Below, one piece after another: positions 1-5,526 of a DNA stretch of 7,049 nucleotides. Made by a program: the position numbers and the translations under genes. The DNA comes from Actinomycetota bacterium. Its GTDB lineage: Bacteria > Actinomycetota > Actinomycetes > Propionibacteriales > Propionibacteriaceae. Within the stretch, counting starts at the first letter, position 1, and each line of letters opens with the position of its first letter. The stretch is taken from contig JACRAA010000307.1 of NCBI GenBank assembly GCA_016213595.1, positions 1 to 7,049 on the forward strand, in the 5' to 3' direction. Below the pieces are notes generated by a model. It ran no database searches. It was given only the letters and a program-made list of their open reading frames with translations, and was not told the DNA's origin.

Positions 1-50
1 CGGAACCACGTCGCGGTGGCCGGGGAGAACCGGTCCAGAACGTCGGCCAT
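1..50 (-). CDS. lhr: Lhr-family ATP-dependent DNA helicase, N-terminal fragment (rest outside window)
   Basis: Only the first 16 codons are present, reading MADVLDRFSPATATWF, before the gene leaves the window at position 1. Actinobacterial Lhr (large helicase-related) proteins commonly begin with a short segment of the form LxxFSPATxxWF just before the first helicase domain, and the match to that pattern is the only basis for the name. Lhr proteins are 3'-to-5' ATP-dependent superfamily 2 DNA translocases/helicases linked to DNA repair. The ATG at 48-50 is preceded by AAGGAGG with only three bases between, a short spacing that nonetheless fits the N-terminal match. The LigC-type ligase upstream on the same strand is also a repair enzyme, but about 550 bp separates them, so a shared transcript is not assured. 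No catalytic motif is visible, so the call rests on a short stretch. Confidence 0.6.
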   Translation of the reverse strand, partial: MADVLDRFSPATATWF

Positions 51-52
51 CA

Positions 53-77
53 CCCTCCTTGTGAGCCCCTCCTTGTG
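53..77 (-). promoter_or_regulatory. Duplicated Shine-Dalgarno sequence upstream of the helicase start
   Basis: Read on the minus strand, CACAAGGAGGG occurs twice with a 14-bp period (plus-strand CCCTCCTTGTG at 53-63 and 67-77). The copy next to the ATG is the functional candidate. The upstream copy lies 17 bases or more from the start codon, too far for normal initiation. It could act as a standby ribosome site or simply be a recent small tandem duplication. Confidence 0.5.
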
Positions 78-152
78 CGAGCCCCACTGTGTCATGCGGC
101 TCCGACATTCGGGTGGGGGTCAGCCATCGGCCCGACCGCCGCAACCGCCTCC

Positions 153-226
153 GTACCTTCAGTGGCACATAGGCGGGCGCCGGTGCGCATAGCGATCAGC
201 GTGGGCGTATCTGCCAGTGAATGGAG
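153..226. repeat. 74-bp imperfect palindromic repeat, copy 1
   Basis: This segment matches 480-553 at 65 of 74 positions with no gaps. It is bounded by TTCAGTGGCA (158-167) and TGCCAGTGAA (212-221), which are inverted repeats with one mismatch. The middle contains the GC-rich block GCGCCGGTGCG followed by AGCGATC. The same length, the near-identity and the conserved flanks (GTAC before, TGGAG after) show that this is one defined unit. It resembles small interspersed palindromic elements (REP- or MITE-like) but I recognise no named family. It carries no ORF of its own. Confidence 0.7.
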
Positions 227-229
227 GCG

Positions 230-246
230 GGGGACCAGGGGTCCCC
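230..246. other. Short GC hairpin immediately after repeat copy 1
   Basis: GGGGACC (230-236) and GGTCCCC (240-246) form a perfect 7-bp stem around a 3-base loop. It starts four bases after the 74-bp repeat. It could be a terminator for either strand, or part of the structure of the repeat-flanked segment. No T-tract follows on either strand. Confidence 0.35.
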
Positions 247-334
247 GGGCGGGTGATGGAGCGCCGCGCCCCGGCCTCACCGGCGTGGCTGCCGTGGTCG
301 GTATCAGGAGGGGCCCACCCGCCTCTGGCGAGAC

Positions 335-499
335 ATGGGGAACTCGCTCTTGGGCCGCCTGGCCAGACGTCTCGCGCTCCTGGCCGCGATCGTCGGCACC
401 GCGCTCGTCCTTGCCATCGCGACGACGGGGAGGGCGGGCGACGGTCAGGTGGCGGCCCACGCCGGCAGAGGGTTGGTCCGTACATTCAGTGGCACGTAG
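335..499 (+). CDS. Possible 54-residue small membrane peptide between the two 74-bp repeats
   Basis: This short open frame starts with ATG at 335 and ends with TAG inside repeat copy 2. The predicted peptide begins MGNSLLGRLARRL, has a basic start, then a hydrophobic stretch at about residues 13-31 suitable as a membrane segment or uncleaved signal, and a short polar tail. Its last six or so codons come from the repeat. In favour of coding, only about 8 of 54 codons end in A or T, in line with the real genes here. Against it, there is no convincing ribosome binding site: an AGGAGGGG at 306-313 is more than 20 bases upstream, and only a weak GGCGAG lies close by. It could be a genuine small protein, the decayed N-terminus of a membrane or exported protein, or chance. 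I recognise no family. Confidence 0.3.
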   Translation: MGNSLLGRLARRLALLAAIVGTALVLAIATTGRAGDGQVAAHAGRGLVRTFSGT

Positions 500-553
500 T
501 CGCGCGCCGGTGCGTAGAGCGATCGGCGTGGCCGTATCTGCCACTGAATGGAG
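480..553. repeat. 74-bp palindromic repeat, copy 2
   Basis: This is the second copy of the unit at 153-226, in the same orientation and starting 327 bp further on. Its ends CATTCAGTGGCA (483-494) and TGCCACTGAATG (539-550) are a perfect 12-bp inverted repeat, better preserved than in copy 1. Inside, CGCCG (505-509) and CGGCG (524-528) could form a nested stem, so either strand's transcript should fold into a long interrupted hairpin. It lies 51 bp beyond the stop codon of the DNA ligase gene, so it could also shape the 3' end of that transcript. Confidence 0.7.
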
Positions 554-604
554 ATCGCCACGGACGGCAGCACCTGCCGGCTGCTGGCCGCCCGGCGACT
601 GCAC

Positions 605-1729
605 TCACCCGGTGACCAGCACCTGACCGAGGTCGTAGGCGCTGGCTCGGTCGATCTGGTCGATGCGGCACGACAGCGGCTCCCGGTCGGGGCGCCAGCG
701 GACGAGCGACACCGCGTGCCGGAACCGGTGGCCCTCGAGCTGGTCGAACGCGACCTCGACGACGAGGTCGGGCCGCAGCGGTACGAACGAGCTGTCCTTG
801 CCTGCCGCGGCGAACCGGGAGGGGGCTCCGCCCATCCGTACCAGCTCCCCCGACTCGTCCTTGCGCGTGAGGGGCTCGAGCTCCGCCACCAGGGCGCGTC
901 GCATCTGGTCGGGCAGGCTCACGATGCCTCCCACGGGGATGAGCGCGAGGCCCTCGGGGGCCTCGGGGTCGAGGCCGCGACCGTCTTCCGGCGTCCACTC
1001 GGGCGGCGCCTCCCCGTACACGCCCACGAGCAGCGACCCGATCCCCTCGCCCGACTTGTGGACCCGGTAGCCGTACACCACGACATCGGCCGTCCGATGG
1101 TGCTTGATCTTGAGCATCGCGCGCTTCCCCGGCTGGTACGGCGCCTCGAGCGGCTTCGCGACGACCCCGTCCAGGCCGGCGCCCTCGAACGTCTCGAACC
1201 AGTCACGCGCCTCGGCGACGTCCGTCGTGATGCGCGTGAGGTGGACGGGGTCACCGGTGGCGAGGTGCGACAGCACCTCCTCCAGCCGGGCCCGCCGCGC
1301 ACGGAACGGCTCACCCAGCAACGAGGTGCCGTCGAGCGCCAGCAGGTCGAACGCGACGATCTCGGCCGGTGTCTCCGCCGCCAGACGCCTGATCCGCGAC
1401 TCGGCGGGATGGATCCGCTGGGCGAGCGCCTCCCAGGCGAGCCGCTGCGCGCCGGACTCGCCAGCGCGGACGACCAGCTCCACGTCGACGACCACGCGTT
1501 CCGGCAGCAGCCGGCGAACCGCCTCGACGACCTCGGGGAAGTACCTGGTCAGAGGCTTCTCGCCGCGGCTGCCCAGCTCGACGTCGTCCCCGTCACGAGC
1601 GACGATGCACCGGAAGCCGTCCCACTTCGGCTCGTACGCGTAAGGACCGCCCTTCGCGTCCGGGTCGGGCACCTCCGGCACCGCCTTGGCGAGCATCGGC
1701 GAGACAGGCCATTCGACTCCGAGGTCCAT
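605..1729 (-). CDS. ligC: ATP-dependent DNA ligase, LigC type
   Basis: This 374-residue protein has the size and motif order of mycobacterial LigC ligases, which seal DNA nicks through a ligase-adenylate intermediate and serve as accessory repair ligases beside NAD-dependent LigA. Visible motifs: motif I KWDG at 35-38 with K35 as the adenylated lysine, followed by ELGSR at 51-55; motif III around VVDVEL at 80-85; motif IIIa FDLLALDG at 127-134; motif IV GLDGVVAK at 185-192; motif V KIKH at 207-210; and a C-terminal OB-fold ending in the motif VI-like RWRPDR near 344-349. There is no polymerase or nuclease domain, which separates it from LigD. In motif III the usual DGE reads DVE, with the key glutamate E84 kept. 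The ATG at 1727-1729 is chosen because GGAAG lies 9 bases upstream. It is divergent from the antiporter gene across a gap of about 80 bp. Confidence 0.93.
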   Translation of the reverse strand: MDLGVEWPVSPMLAKAVPEVPDPDAKGGPYAYEPKWDGFRCIVARDGDDVELGSRGEKPLTRYFPEVVEAVRRLLPERVVVDVELVVRAGESGAQRLAWEALAQRIHPAESRIRRLAAETPAEIVAFDLLALDGTSLLGEPFRARRARLEEVLSHLATGDPVHLTRITTDVAEARDWFETFEGAGLDGVVAKPLEAPYQPGKRAMLKIKHHRTADVVVYGYRVHKSGEGIGSLLVGVYGEAPPEWTPEDGRGLDPEAPEGLALIPVGGIVSLPDQMRRALVAELEPLTRKDESGELVRMGGAPSRFAAAGKDSSFVPLRPDLVVEVAFDQLEGHRFRHAVSLVRWRPDREPLSCRIDQIDRASAYDLGQVLVTG

Positions 1730-1812
1730 GCCGACAGTCTTCCAGCGCCCTGCGACACGGGCCAGGGCCTGAGGGAGCCATCCGTCGAGGGGCGCGTGTC
1801 AGGATGCACTGC

Positions 1813-2898
1813 ATGAGCGACTCGGCGCCGGTCCGGCTGTACGCAGGGATGTTCACGAGGTCGGACCTCGTCGTCGTGGGCCTCAGCCTCGCGTTGGTGG
1901 CCGCGTCCGGCATCACCCATGCCGTGCCCGCAGGCGCTGTCGTGCCGTTCGTCGCGTCCGCCGCCGCGGTCGCCGTGCTCGCATCCCTGGTCGGACGCTC
2001 GGTGGAGCAGATGGGTGACCGGTTCGGGCCGGGGGCGACCGGTGCGCTGCAGTCGGCGCTGGGCAACCTCCCGGAGCTCTTCATCGCCCTGTTCGCGCTC
2101 AAGGCGGGGCTCGTCACCGTCGTCCAGTCCGCGCTCATCGGCTCGATCCTCGGCAACCTGCTCCTCGTCATGGGCCTCGCGTTCGTGGTCGGGGGCCTCA
2201 AGCACGGCCCCCAGGCCCTGGACTCGAAGCGGGCCCGCGAGATCGCCGTCCTCATGGTGCTGTCGGTCGGCGCCATGGTCGTACCGTCGCTCGCCGCCCA
2301 CATCCACACGCCCGCGGAGGCCCACGAGGGCGCGCTCTCGACCGTCGTGTCGGTCCTGCTGGTGCTCCTGTACGCCGTCACGCTCCCCGGCAGCCTCAAG
2401 CGCAGGGAGGACGACAGCATCGTCTCCGACGCGCCGAGGTGGCCGCTGTGGCTGGCGGTCGGCCTGCTGGCCGTCGCCTCCGTCGCAGCCGCGTTCGTCT
2501 CCGACTGGTTCGTCGCCGCGCTCCAGCCCGCCATGCAGACCCTGCACATCTCGGAGGCCTTCGCCGGTCTCGTCGTCGTGGCCATCGCCGGCAACGCCAT
2601 CGAGAACGTGGTCGGCGTCCAGCTCGCCGCGCAGAACCGCAGTGAGTACGCGTTCTCCGTGATCATCCAGTCGCCGCTGCAGATCGCCCTGGTGCTCGCG
2701 CCCGTGCTCGTCATCCTGTCCCAGCTGTTCGGCTTCGCGACGCTCACCCTCGTGTTCCCGCCCATGCTCATCGCAGCGGTGGCGATCGCCGTCCTCATGG
2801 CCGTCCTCATCACGTTCGACGGAGAGTCCACGTGGCCCGAGGGGGCAGCAATGATCGTCCTGTACGGCGTCATCGCGACGTCCTTCTGGTGGGGCTGA
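1813..2898 (+). CDS. Calcium/proton antiporter, CAX family (CaCA superfamily)
   Basis: The 361-residue product is an integral membrane exchanger predicted to export calcium (or a related cation) in exchange for protons across the cytoplasmic membrane. It shows the paired alpha-repeats of the CaCA superfamily: GNLPE at 84-88 with the following GSILGN at about 110-115, and GNAIEN at 260-265 with SPLQIAL near 287-293. The acidic residues E88 and E264 are the expected ion ligands. About eleven hydrophobic segments can be drawn, with one hydrophilic, charged loop (KRREDDS, about 196-202) between the two halves, as in CAX proteins. Two starts are possible. ATG at 1813 has AGGA 8 bases upstream and is chosen. 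ATG at 1804 would add three residues and has GAGGGG 11 bases upstream. It converges with the next gene, 20 bp away. ChaA-like is a loose alternative name. The transported ion is inferred from the family. Confidence 0.88.
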   Translation: MSDSAPVRLYAGMFTRSDLVVVGLSLALVAASGITHAVPAGAVVPFVASAAAVAVLASLVGRSVEQMGDRFGPGATGALQSALGNLPELFIALFALKAGLVTVVQSALIGSILGNLLLVMGLAFVVGGLKHGPQALDSKRAREIAVLMVLSVGAMVVPSLAAHIHTPAEAHEGALSTVVSVLLVLLYAVTLPGSLKRREDDSIVSDAPRWPLWLAVGLLAVASVAAAFVSDWFVAALQPAMQTLHISEAFAGLVVVAIAGNAIENVVGVQLAAQNRSEYAFSVIIQSPLQIALVLAPVLVILSQLFGFATLTLVFPPMLIAAVAIAVLMAVLITFDGESTWPEGAAMIVLYGVIATSFWWG

Positions 2899-2914
2899 GC
2901 AGGCGCAAGATCCT

Positions 2915-2930
2915 ACGGTCAGTGGACCGT
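2915..2930. terminator. Candidate bidirectional terminator between convergent genes
   Basis: ACGGTC (2915-2920) and GACCGT (2925-2930) form a 6-bp stem with a 4-base loop. The hairpin straddles the stop codon of the minus-strand gene and begins 17 bases after the antiporter stop. A short symmetric hairpin in a 20-bp convergent gap could serve both transcripts. It is small and has no T-tract, so the call is tentative. Confidence 0.35.
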
Positions 2931-3554
2931 CACGAAGCAGACGAGCCGGGTGCGCGTCTCGTCGGTACGTGCGATGTCGGCCTCCGCGGGGCACTTCGTC
3001 TGGTCCGCCGTCGACGCGTCCACGTAGACGACCTTGAGCCTGCCCGGCGCGCACCCGTCCTTCGACTCCCCGTCGCCGCCCCGGGTCACGGTCAGGCATT
3101 CGCCGACGCGCAGGTTGTAGAACAGGCACAGCTTCGTCCGGTCCAGCAGGCTGCCGGTGTAGGTGACCTCGGACGGGTCGCACGCAGGCGTGCGTCCGGT
3201 CGCGGTCACGACGTACAGCGCGGTGGAGTCGCTGCAGGCGACACGGCGGGCGTGGGCATCCGAGCCTGAGCCGCTGATGCTGACGCAGTCGCCGACCCTG
3301 GCGGCCATCGCGTCGGAGCGGGCGAAGATCGCCACGTAGCCCAGTACCGCCACCACGACCACGACGACGACCGCGCCCAGCCGGAAGAGCAGGCGCCGGG
3401 GGTTGACGACCGTGATGGTGTCGGCTGCTGGGGTCCGTGCCGCCCCAGCCCGTACCGCCTCAGCCCCTGCCGGACCGGTCGGCCTCGCCGGGTCGGCCCG
3501 CACAGCCTCGCTCTCGGGGTCGGTCGGGGTCGGCTGGGCATGCGGACCGGTCAT
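2919..3554 (-). CDS. Membrane-anchored exported Cys-rich protein, LppU/SCO3897-like
   Basis: The 211-residue protein has a proline- and alanine-rich cytoplasmic N-terminus (1-45), a basic stretch NPRRLLFR (51-58), one membrane helix at about 59-77 rich in valine, and an extracytoplasmic domain of about 130 residues. That domain has eight cysteines at 90, 107, 125, 143, 153, 168, 188 and 206. They fall into two modules of about 63 residues, each opening with VGDC or VGEC followed by a hydrophobic strand and each containing a YVV- or VVY-type strand. The VGDC...ACSD...YVV pattern resembles the actinobacterial LppU/SCO3897 group of exported proteins of unknown role, but here the anchor is a membrane helix and not a lipobox. 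Four disulfides are likely in the oxidising exterior. The ATG at 3552-3554 is chosen for its strong GGGAGGAGG site 4 bases upstream. The open frame continues upstream to 3734 but without a convincing start. Function is unknown. Confidence 0.75.
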   Translation of the reverse strand: MTGPHAQPTPTDPESEAVRADPARPTGPAGAEAVRAGAARTPAADTITVVNPRRLLFRLGAVVVVVVVAVLGYVAIFARSDAMAARVGDCVSISGSGSDAHARRVACSDSTALYVVTATGRTPACDPSEVTYTGSLLDRTKLCLFYNLRVGECLTVTRGGDGESKDGCAPGRLKVVYVDASTADQTKCPAEADIARTDETRTRLVCFVTVH

Positions 3555-3574
3555 GCGACCTCCTCCCGGCGGGT

Positions 3575-3612
3575 CGTACGTGCTGCACTCCGACCGTAAC
3601 CCACCACGTACG
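3575..3612. promoter_or_regulatory. Inverted repeat bracketing the probable promoter of the Cys-rich protein gene
   Basis: CGTACGTG (3575-3582) and CACGTACG (3605-3612) are a perfect 8-bp inverted repeat separated by 22 bp, with centres of the inner CGTACG about 32 bp, or three helical turns, apart. Between them, on the minus strand, TACGGT (3593-3598) fits a -10 element placed about 31 bases upstream of the SD and start region. No good -35 is visible. The placement suggests binding of a dimeric or tetrameric regulator, with the regulator unknown. Confidence 0.35.
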
Positions 3613-3698
3613 GAGGTGCCGCGACCCGCCGACGCGAAGCACGCGCACGCCCACCGGCGTCCGCCACCGGCCCCGCCAGACAGCGCCGGCTGGAGACA

Positions 3699-3739
3699 GC
3701 ACTGTGGCCGGACCCCGTGCGGGCATCCGGCCACAGTGC
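3699..3739 (-). terminator. Strong hairpin terminator after the sugar symporter gene
   Basis: GCACTGTGGCCGGA (3699-3712) and its exact complement (3726-3739) form a 14-bp perfect stem with a 13-base loop that can itself pair CCC with GGG. The stem begins 10 bases after the symporter stop codon on the minus strand. There is no U-tract, which is common in high-GC actinobacteria. It should isolate the symporter transcript from the Cys-rich protein gene downstream. Confidence 0.75.
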
Positions 3740-3749
3740 GTACGGGTCC

Positions 3750-5276
3750 TCACCGCATGAGAGCAGTGCCCTCGCTCTTGCGGGCCTCGTTCTCGTTGCG
3801 GATCTTGTCGAACAGCGAGTCGGTCAGGGGGTACTTCCAGAAGATCACCATCGCGGCGATGGCGCACAGGGCGGGCAGCAGGCCGATGGTGAAGCGGATC
3901 GCCCAGATCGCCGAGTCCGGCTGTACGGGGTTCGGGGTGGTCGCCGACGCGGACAGGTAGCCGCCGAAGGCGAGCGCCCAGGCACCGACCGCGCCACCGA
4001 TGGACTGGGTCACCTTGCGGGTGAAGGAGAACAGGGCGTACGTCGCACCCTCGGACCGCTTGCCGGACTTCCACTCGCCGTACTCGACGGTGTCCGCCTC
4101 GAGGCCGAACATCACGGTGTTGATCAGCGACGCGCCGACACCCTTGACCGCGAGGAGCACGAGGGCCAGGACGAGCGCGCCCGACGGCGTGAAGAACAGG
4201 GCGACGCCACCGACGATGGTGAAGGCGCCGCACCACTGGAAGACCGACTTCTTGCCGAAGCGACGGATGATCGCGGGGATGAGGGGCGTGATGAGCAGTG
4301 CGATGCCGGAGTTGACGAGCGTCATGGTGGCTGTCTGGGAGATGTCGCCCATGACGTACTTGGCGTAGTAGGCGGTCGCACCGCCCACGGCGAACAGGCC
4401 GATCAGGTAGAAGAAGCTGGCGGCGCAGAGGAAGGCGAGCGGCTTGTTGTGCTTCAGGGTGTCGACGGTCTCGCGGATCGTGACGCGCGGTGTGGCCCGG
4501 ACGACGGTCTCTCGGCACATGAAGAACGTCAGCAGGTAGGCGATGGAGCCGACGACCACGAACACGAGGGTCGTGACCGTGAACACGTGCTGGACGTTCT
4601 GGCGGTACACGAGGGCGGCGGCCTCATAGGTCGCCTTCGCCGCCGCGTCAGCGTTCGCCGCGAGCTTGGGGGCGGTCTTCTGCAGCGCCGAGATCTGGGG
4701 GGCCACGATGTAGGTCAGGAGGATGCCGCCGACCGCCGCACCGAAGGCGCGGGCCGCGACGAGCTTGGCCCGCTGGCTCACCGACTGGGTCATCGCCGAG
4801 GCCAGGGAGCCGTACGGGATGTTGACGAGCGAGTAGGCCAGCCCCAGCACCGCGTAGGCGAGGTACATGTACAGGACCCGGCCCGACGTCGAGAGGTTCC
4901 AGTCGAAGAGGCCAAGCCACTTCACGCCCGGCGCCGGCACGTTGAAGTTGAGGACGCTGAGCACCAGGACGGGCACGGCGAACCACAGGATGAACGGACG
5001 GAACTTGCCGAACCGGGTCATCGTCCGGTCGACCATGCGGCCTGCGAACAGGTCGGTGAACGCGTCCCAGAGGCGCACGACGAGGAACATGGTGCCCACC
5101 GCCGCCGCGGTGACCCCGGCGACGTCTGTGAGGTAGTAGAGGAGGAACGAGGTCCCCATGGAGAACGCGAGGTTGTTGGCGAAGTCGCCCAGGCCGTAGC
5201 CGAGCACTGCCCTGGCGGGCTGCTTCGCCAGCGACCCAAGGCCACTGGTGGGTGGTACTGAGACGGTGGTGGACAT
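3750..5276 (-). CDS. GPH-family sugar:cation symporter, UidB/MelB-like MFS transporter
   Basis: The 508-residue protein is a twelve-helix-type transporter of the glycoside-pentoside-hexuronide:cation symporter family, which imports glycosides with protons or sodium. The sequence closely follows E. coli UidB (glucuronide carrier) in conserved stretches: GYGLGDFANNLAFSMG at about 26-41; LWDAFTD at 69-75, whose aspartates D71 and D75 correspond to the cation-site pair of MelB; TRFGKFRPF at 87-95; SLVNIPYGSL at 149-158; and GLEADTVEYGEW at 391-402, followed by the RSEG and SFTRK signatures. A polar, alanine-rich insertion at about 198-226 lengthens one loop relative to UidB. The ATG at 5274-5276 has AAGGA about 6 bases upstream. 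An upstream extension to 5588 would run into the lacI gene and is rejected. It is divergent from the LacI gene and has operator-like sites upstream. A beta-glucoside, galactoside, xyloside or glucuronide substrate cannot be told apart from sequence. Confidence 0.9.
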   Translation of the reverse strand: MSTTVSVPPTSGLGSLAKQPARAVLGYGLGDFANNLAFSMGTSFLLYYLTDVAGVTAAAVGTMFLVVRLWDAFTDLFAGRMVDRTMTRFGKFRPFILWFAVPVLVLSVLNFNVPAPGVKWLGLFDWNLSTSGRVLYMYLAYAVLGLAYSLVNIPYGSLASAMTQSVSQRAKLVAARAFGAAVGGILLTYIVAPQISALQKTAPKLAANADAAAKATYEAAALVYRQNVQHVFTVTTLVFVVVGSIAYLLTFFMCRETVVRATPRVTIRETVDTLKHNKPLAFLCAASFFYLIGLFAVGGATAYYAKYVMGDISQTATMTLVNSGIALLITPLIPAIIRRFGKKSVFQWCGAFTIVGGVALFFTPSGALVLALVLLAVKGVGASLINTVMFGLEADTVEYGEWKSGKRSEGATYALFSFTRKVTQSIGGAVGAWALAFGGYLSASATTPNPVQPDSAIWAIRFTIGLLPALCAIAAMVIFWKYPLTDSLFDKIRNENEARKSEGTALMR

Positions 5277-5309
5277 GTCGATCCTTCGGGTCTGCGCGGC
5301 ATCGGTGCC

Positions 5310-5317
5310 GTTGCCAG
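5310..5317 (-). promoter_or_regulatory. Promoter-proximal TGGCAACG half-site upstream of the symporter
   Basis: On the minus strand this reads TGGCAACG, identical to the core of the operator candidate at 5345-5374 and located 51 bp downstream of that core in the direction of symporter transcription. A related CGGCAACG lies between them at 5330-5337. It falls at or just after the transcription start expected from the -10 candidate at 5319-5324, so a bound repressor could block elongation or form a loop with the distal site. Confidence 0.45.
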
Positions 5318-5318
5318 A

Positions 5319-5324
5319 AAGGTA
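5319..5324 (-). promoter_or_regulatory. Candidate -10 element of the symporter gene
   Basis: Minus-strand TACCTT fits the TAnnnT pattern of a primary sigma factor -10. About 17-19 bases upstream lies a poor -35 region (TTCCAT/TTTCCA) that overlaps the arm of the operator candidate. The predicted transcription start near 5312 would give a leader of roughly 35 bases. This is a pattern match only. Confidence 0.3.
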
Positions 5325-5344
5325 GGTCCCGTTGCCGACCCGAT

Positions 5345-5374
5345 GGAAACTCTTGCCCAACGTTGCCAGTTTCC
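5345..5374 (-). promoter_or_regulatory. LacI-type operator candidate O1, upstream of the symporter gene
   Basis: The outer arms TGGAAAC (5344-5350) and GTTTCCA (5369-5375) are a perfect 7-bp inverted repeat. Between them lies the 8-bp palindrome CAACGTTG (5358-5365), with the central CG typical of LacI-family operators. Read on the minus strand the 30-bp segment matches 6542-6571 at 24 of 30 positions, including the uninterrupted TGGCAACGTTG. Its position next to the divergently encoded LacI-family gene, and its overlap with the likely -35 of the symporter, make it the probable repressor site. Confidence 0.6.
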
Positions 5375-5407
5375 AGCTGGGCGGTGCAATGGTGTGGAGG
5401 TGTCCGT

Positions 5408-5478
5408 ACGGTCGTTTGGATAGGGGTCGGATGGATACGGTCGGATAAACACGGTCGGACAACCACGGTCGGATGCAG
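5408..5478 (+). repeat. Five tandem degenerate ~14-bp repeats in the lacI upstream region
   Basis: Units starting at 5408, 5423, 5437, 5451 and 5465 all follow the form ACGGTCGGATnnnn. The last four are spaced exactly 14 bp; the first is followed by one extra base. The three units at 5437, 5451 and 5465 share ACGGTCGGA exactly, and the first two are more diverged. The array lies between the symporter operator and the lacI ribosome binding site, where the lacI promoter must be. It contains TACGGT (5436-5441) and GGATAA (5443-5448), which could be -10-like. It could be a multi-site binding region or a product of slipped-strand duplication. Confidence 0.65.
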
Positions 5479-5515
5479 ATGCCGAGCAGAGCAGTCGTCC
5501 CGTAGCGGAGTGGTC

Positions 5516-5522
5516 GGAGGGG
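5516..5522 (+). promoter_or_regulatory. Ribosome binding site of the lacI-family gene
   Basis: GGAGGGG sits 4-6 bases before the ATG at 5527. It supports this start over the in-frame ATG at 5548 (Met8), which would cut into the start of the DNA-binding domain. Confidence 0.6.
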
Positions 5523-5526
5523 CAGC

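Noticed and set aside
153..553. CRISPR array or integron-like attachment sites
   Set aside because: There are only two copies, 327 bp apart, with imperfect identity and a non-spacer-sized interval. No Cas or integrase gene is visible, and no recombination core site can be recognised.
75..626. Open frames on both strands across the repeat region (75-626 plus, 92-604 minus)
   Set aside because: They run through both 74-bp repeats in different frames, have no good start signals and give Arg/Pro/Ala-rich shadow sequence. The matching peptide stretches in them come from the DNA repeat itself, not from a duplicated protein domain.
548..1816. Long open frame on the plus strand across the ligase gene
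   Set aside because: It is antisense to a clear LigC ligase with intact motifs. Its protein is arginine- and aspartate-rich low-complexity sequence of the kind produced by high-GC antisense frames.
1549..3183. Long minus-strand frame antisense to the antiporter gene
   Set aside because: The predicted protein is highly charged and repetitive with no recognisable domain, while the plus strand encodes a full CAX antiporter.
3555..3734. Extended N-terminus of the Cys-rich protein starting at 3734
   Set aside because: It would run through the symporter terminator hairpin and lacks a ribosome binding site; the ATG at 3554 has a strong GGGAGGAGG.
3717..5261. Long plus-strand frame antisense to the symporter gene
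   Set aside because: It is composed of Arg/Glu/Asp/Gly-rich shadow sequence; the minus strand encodes a complete GPH symporter with family motifs.
3750..5276. Naming the symporter uidB
   Set aside because: Sequence similarity to UidB is clear, but GPH substrates vary among close relatives and no glucuronidase or other hydrolase lies in the window to fix the substrate.
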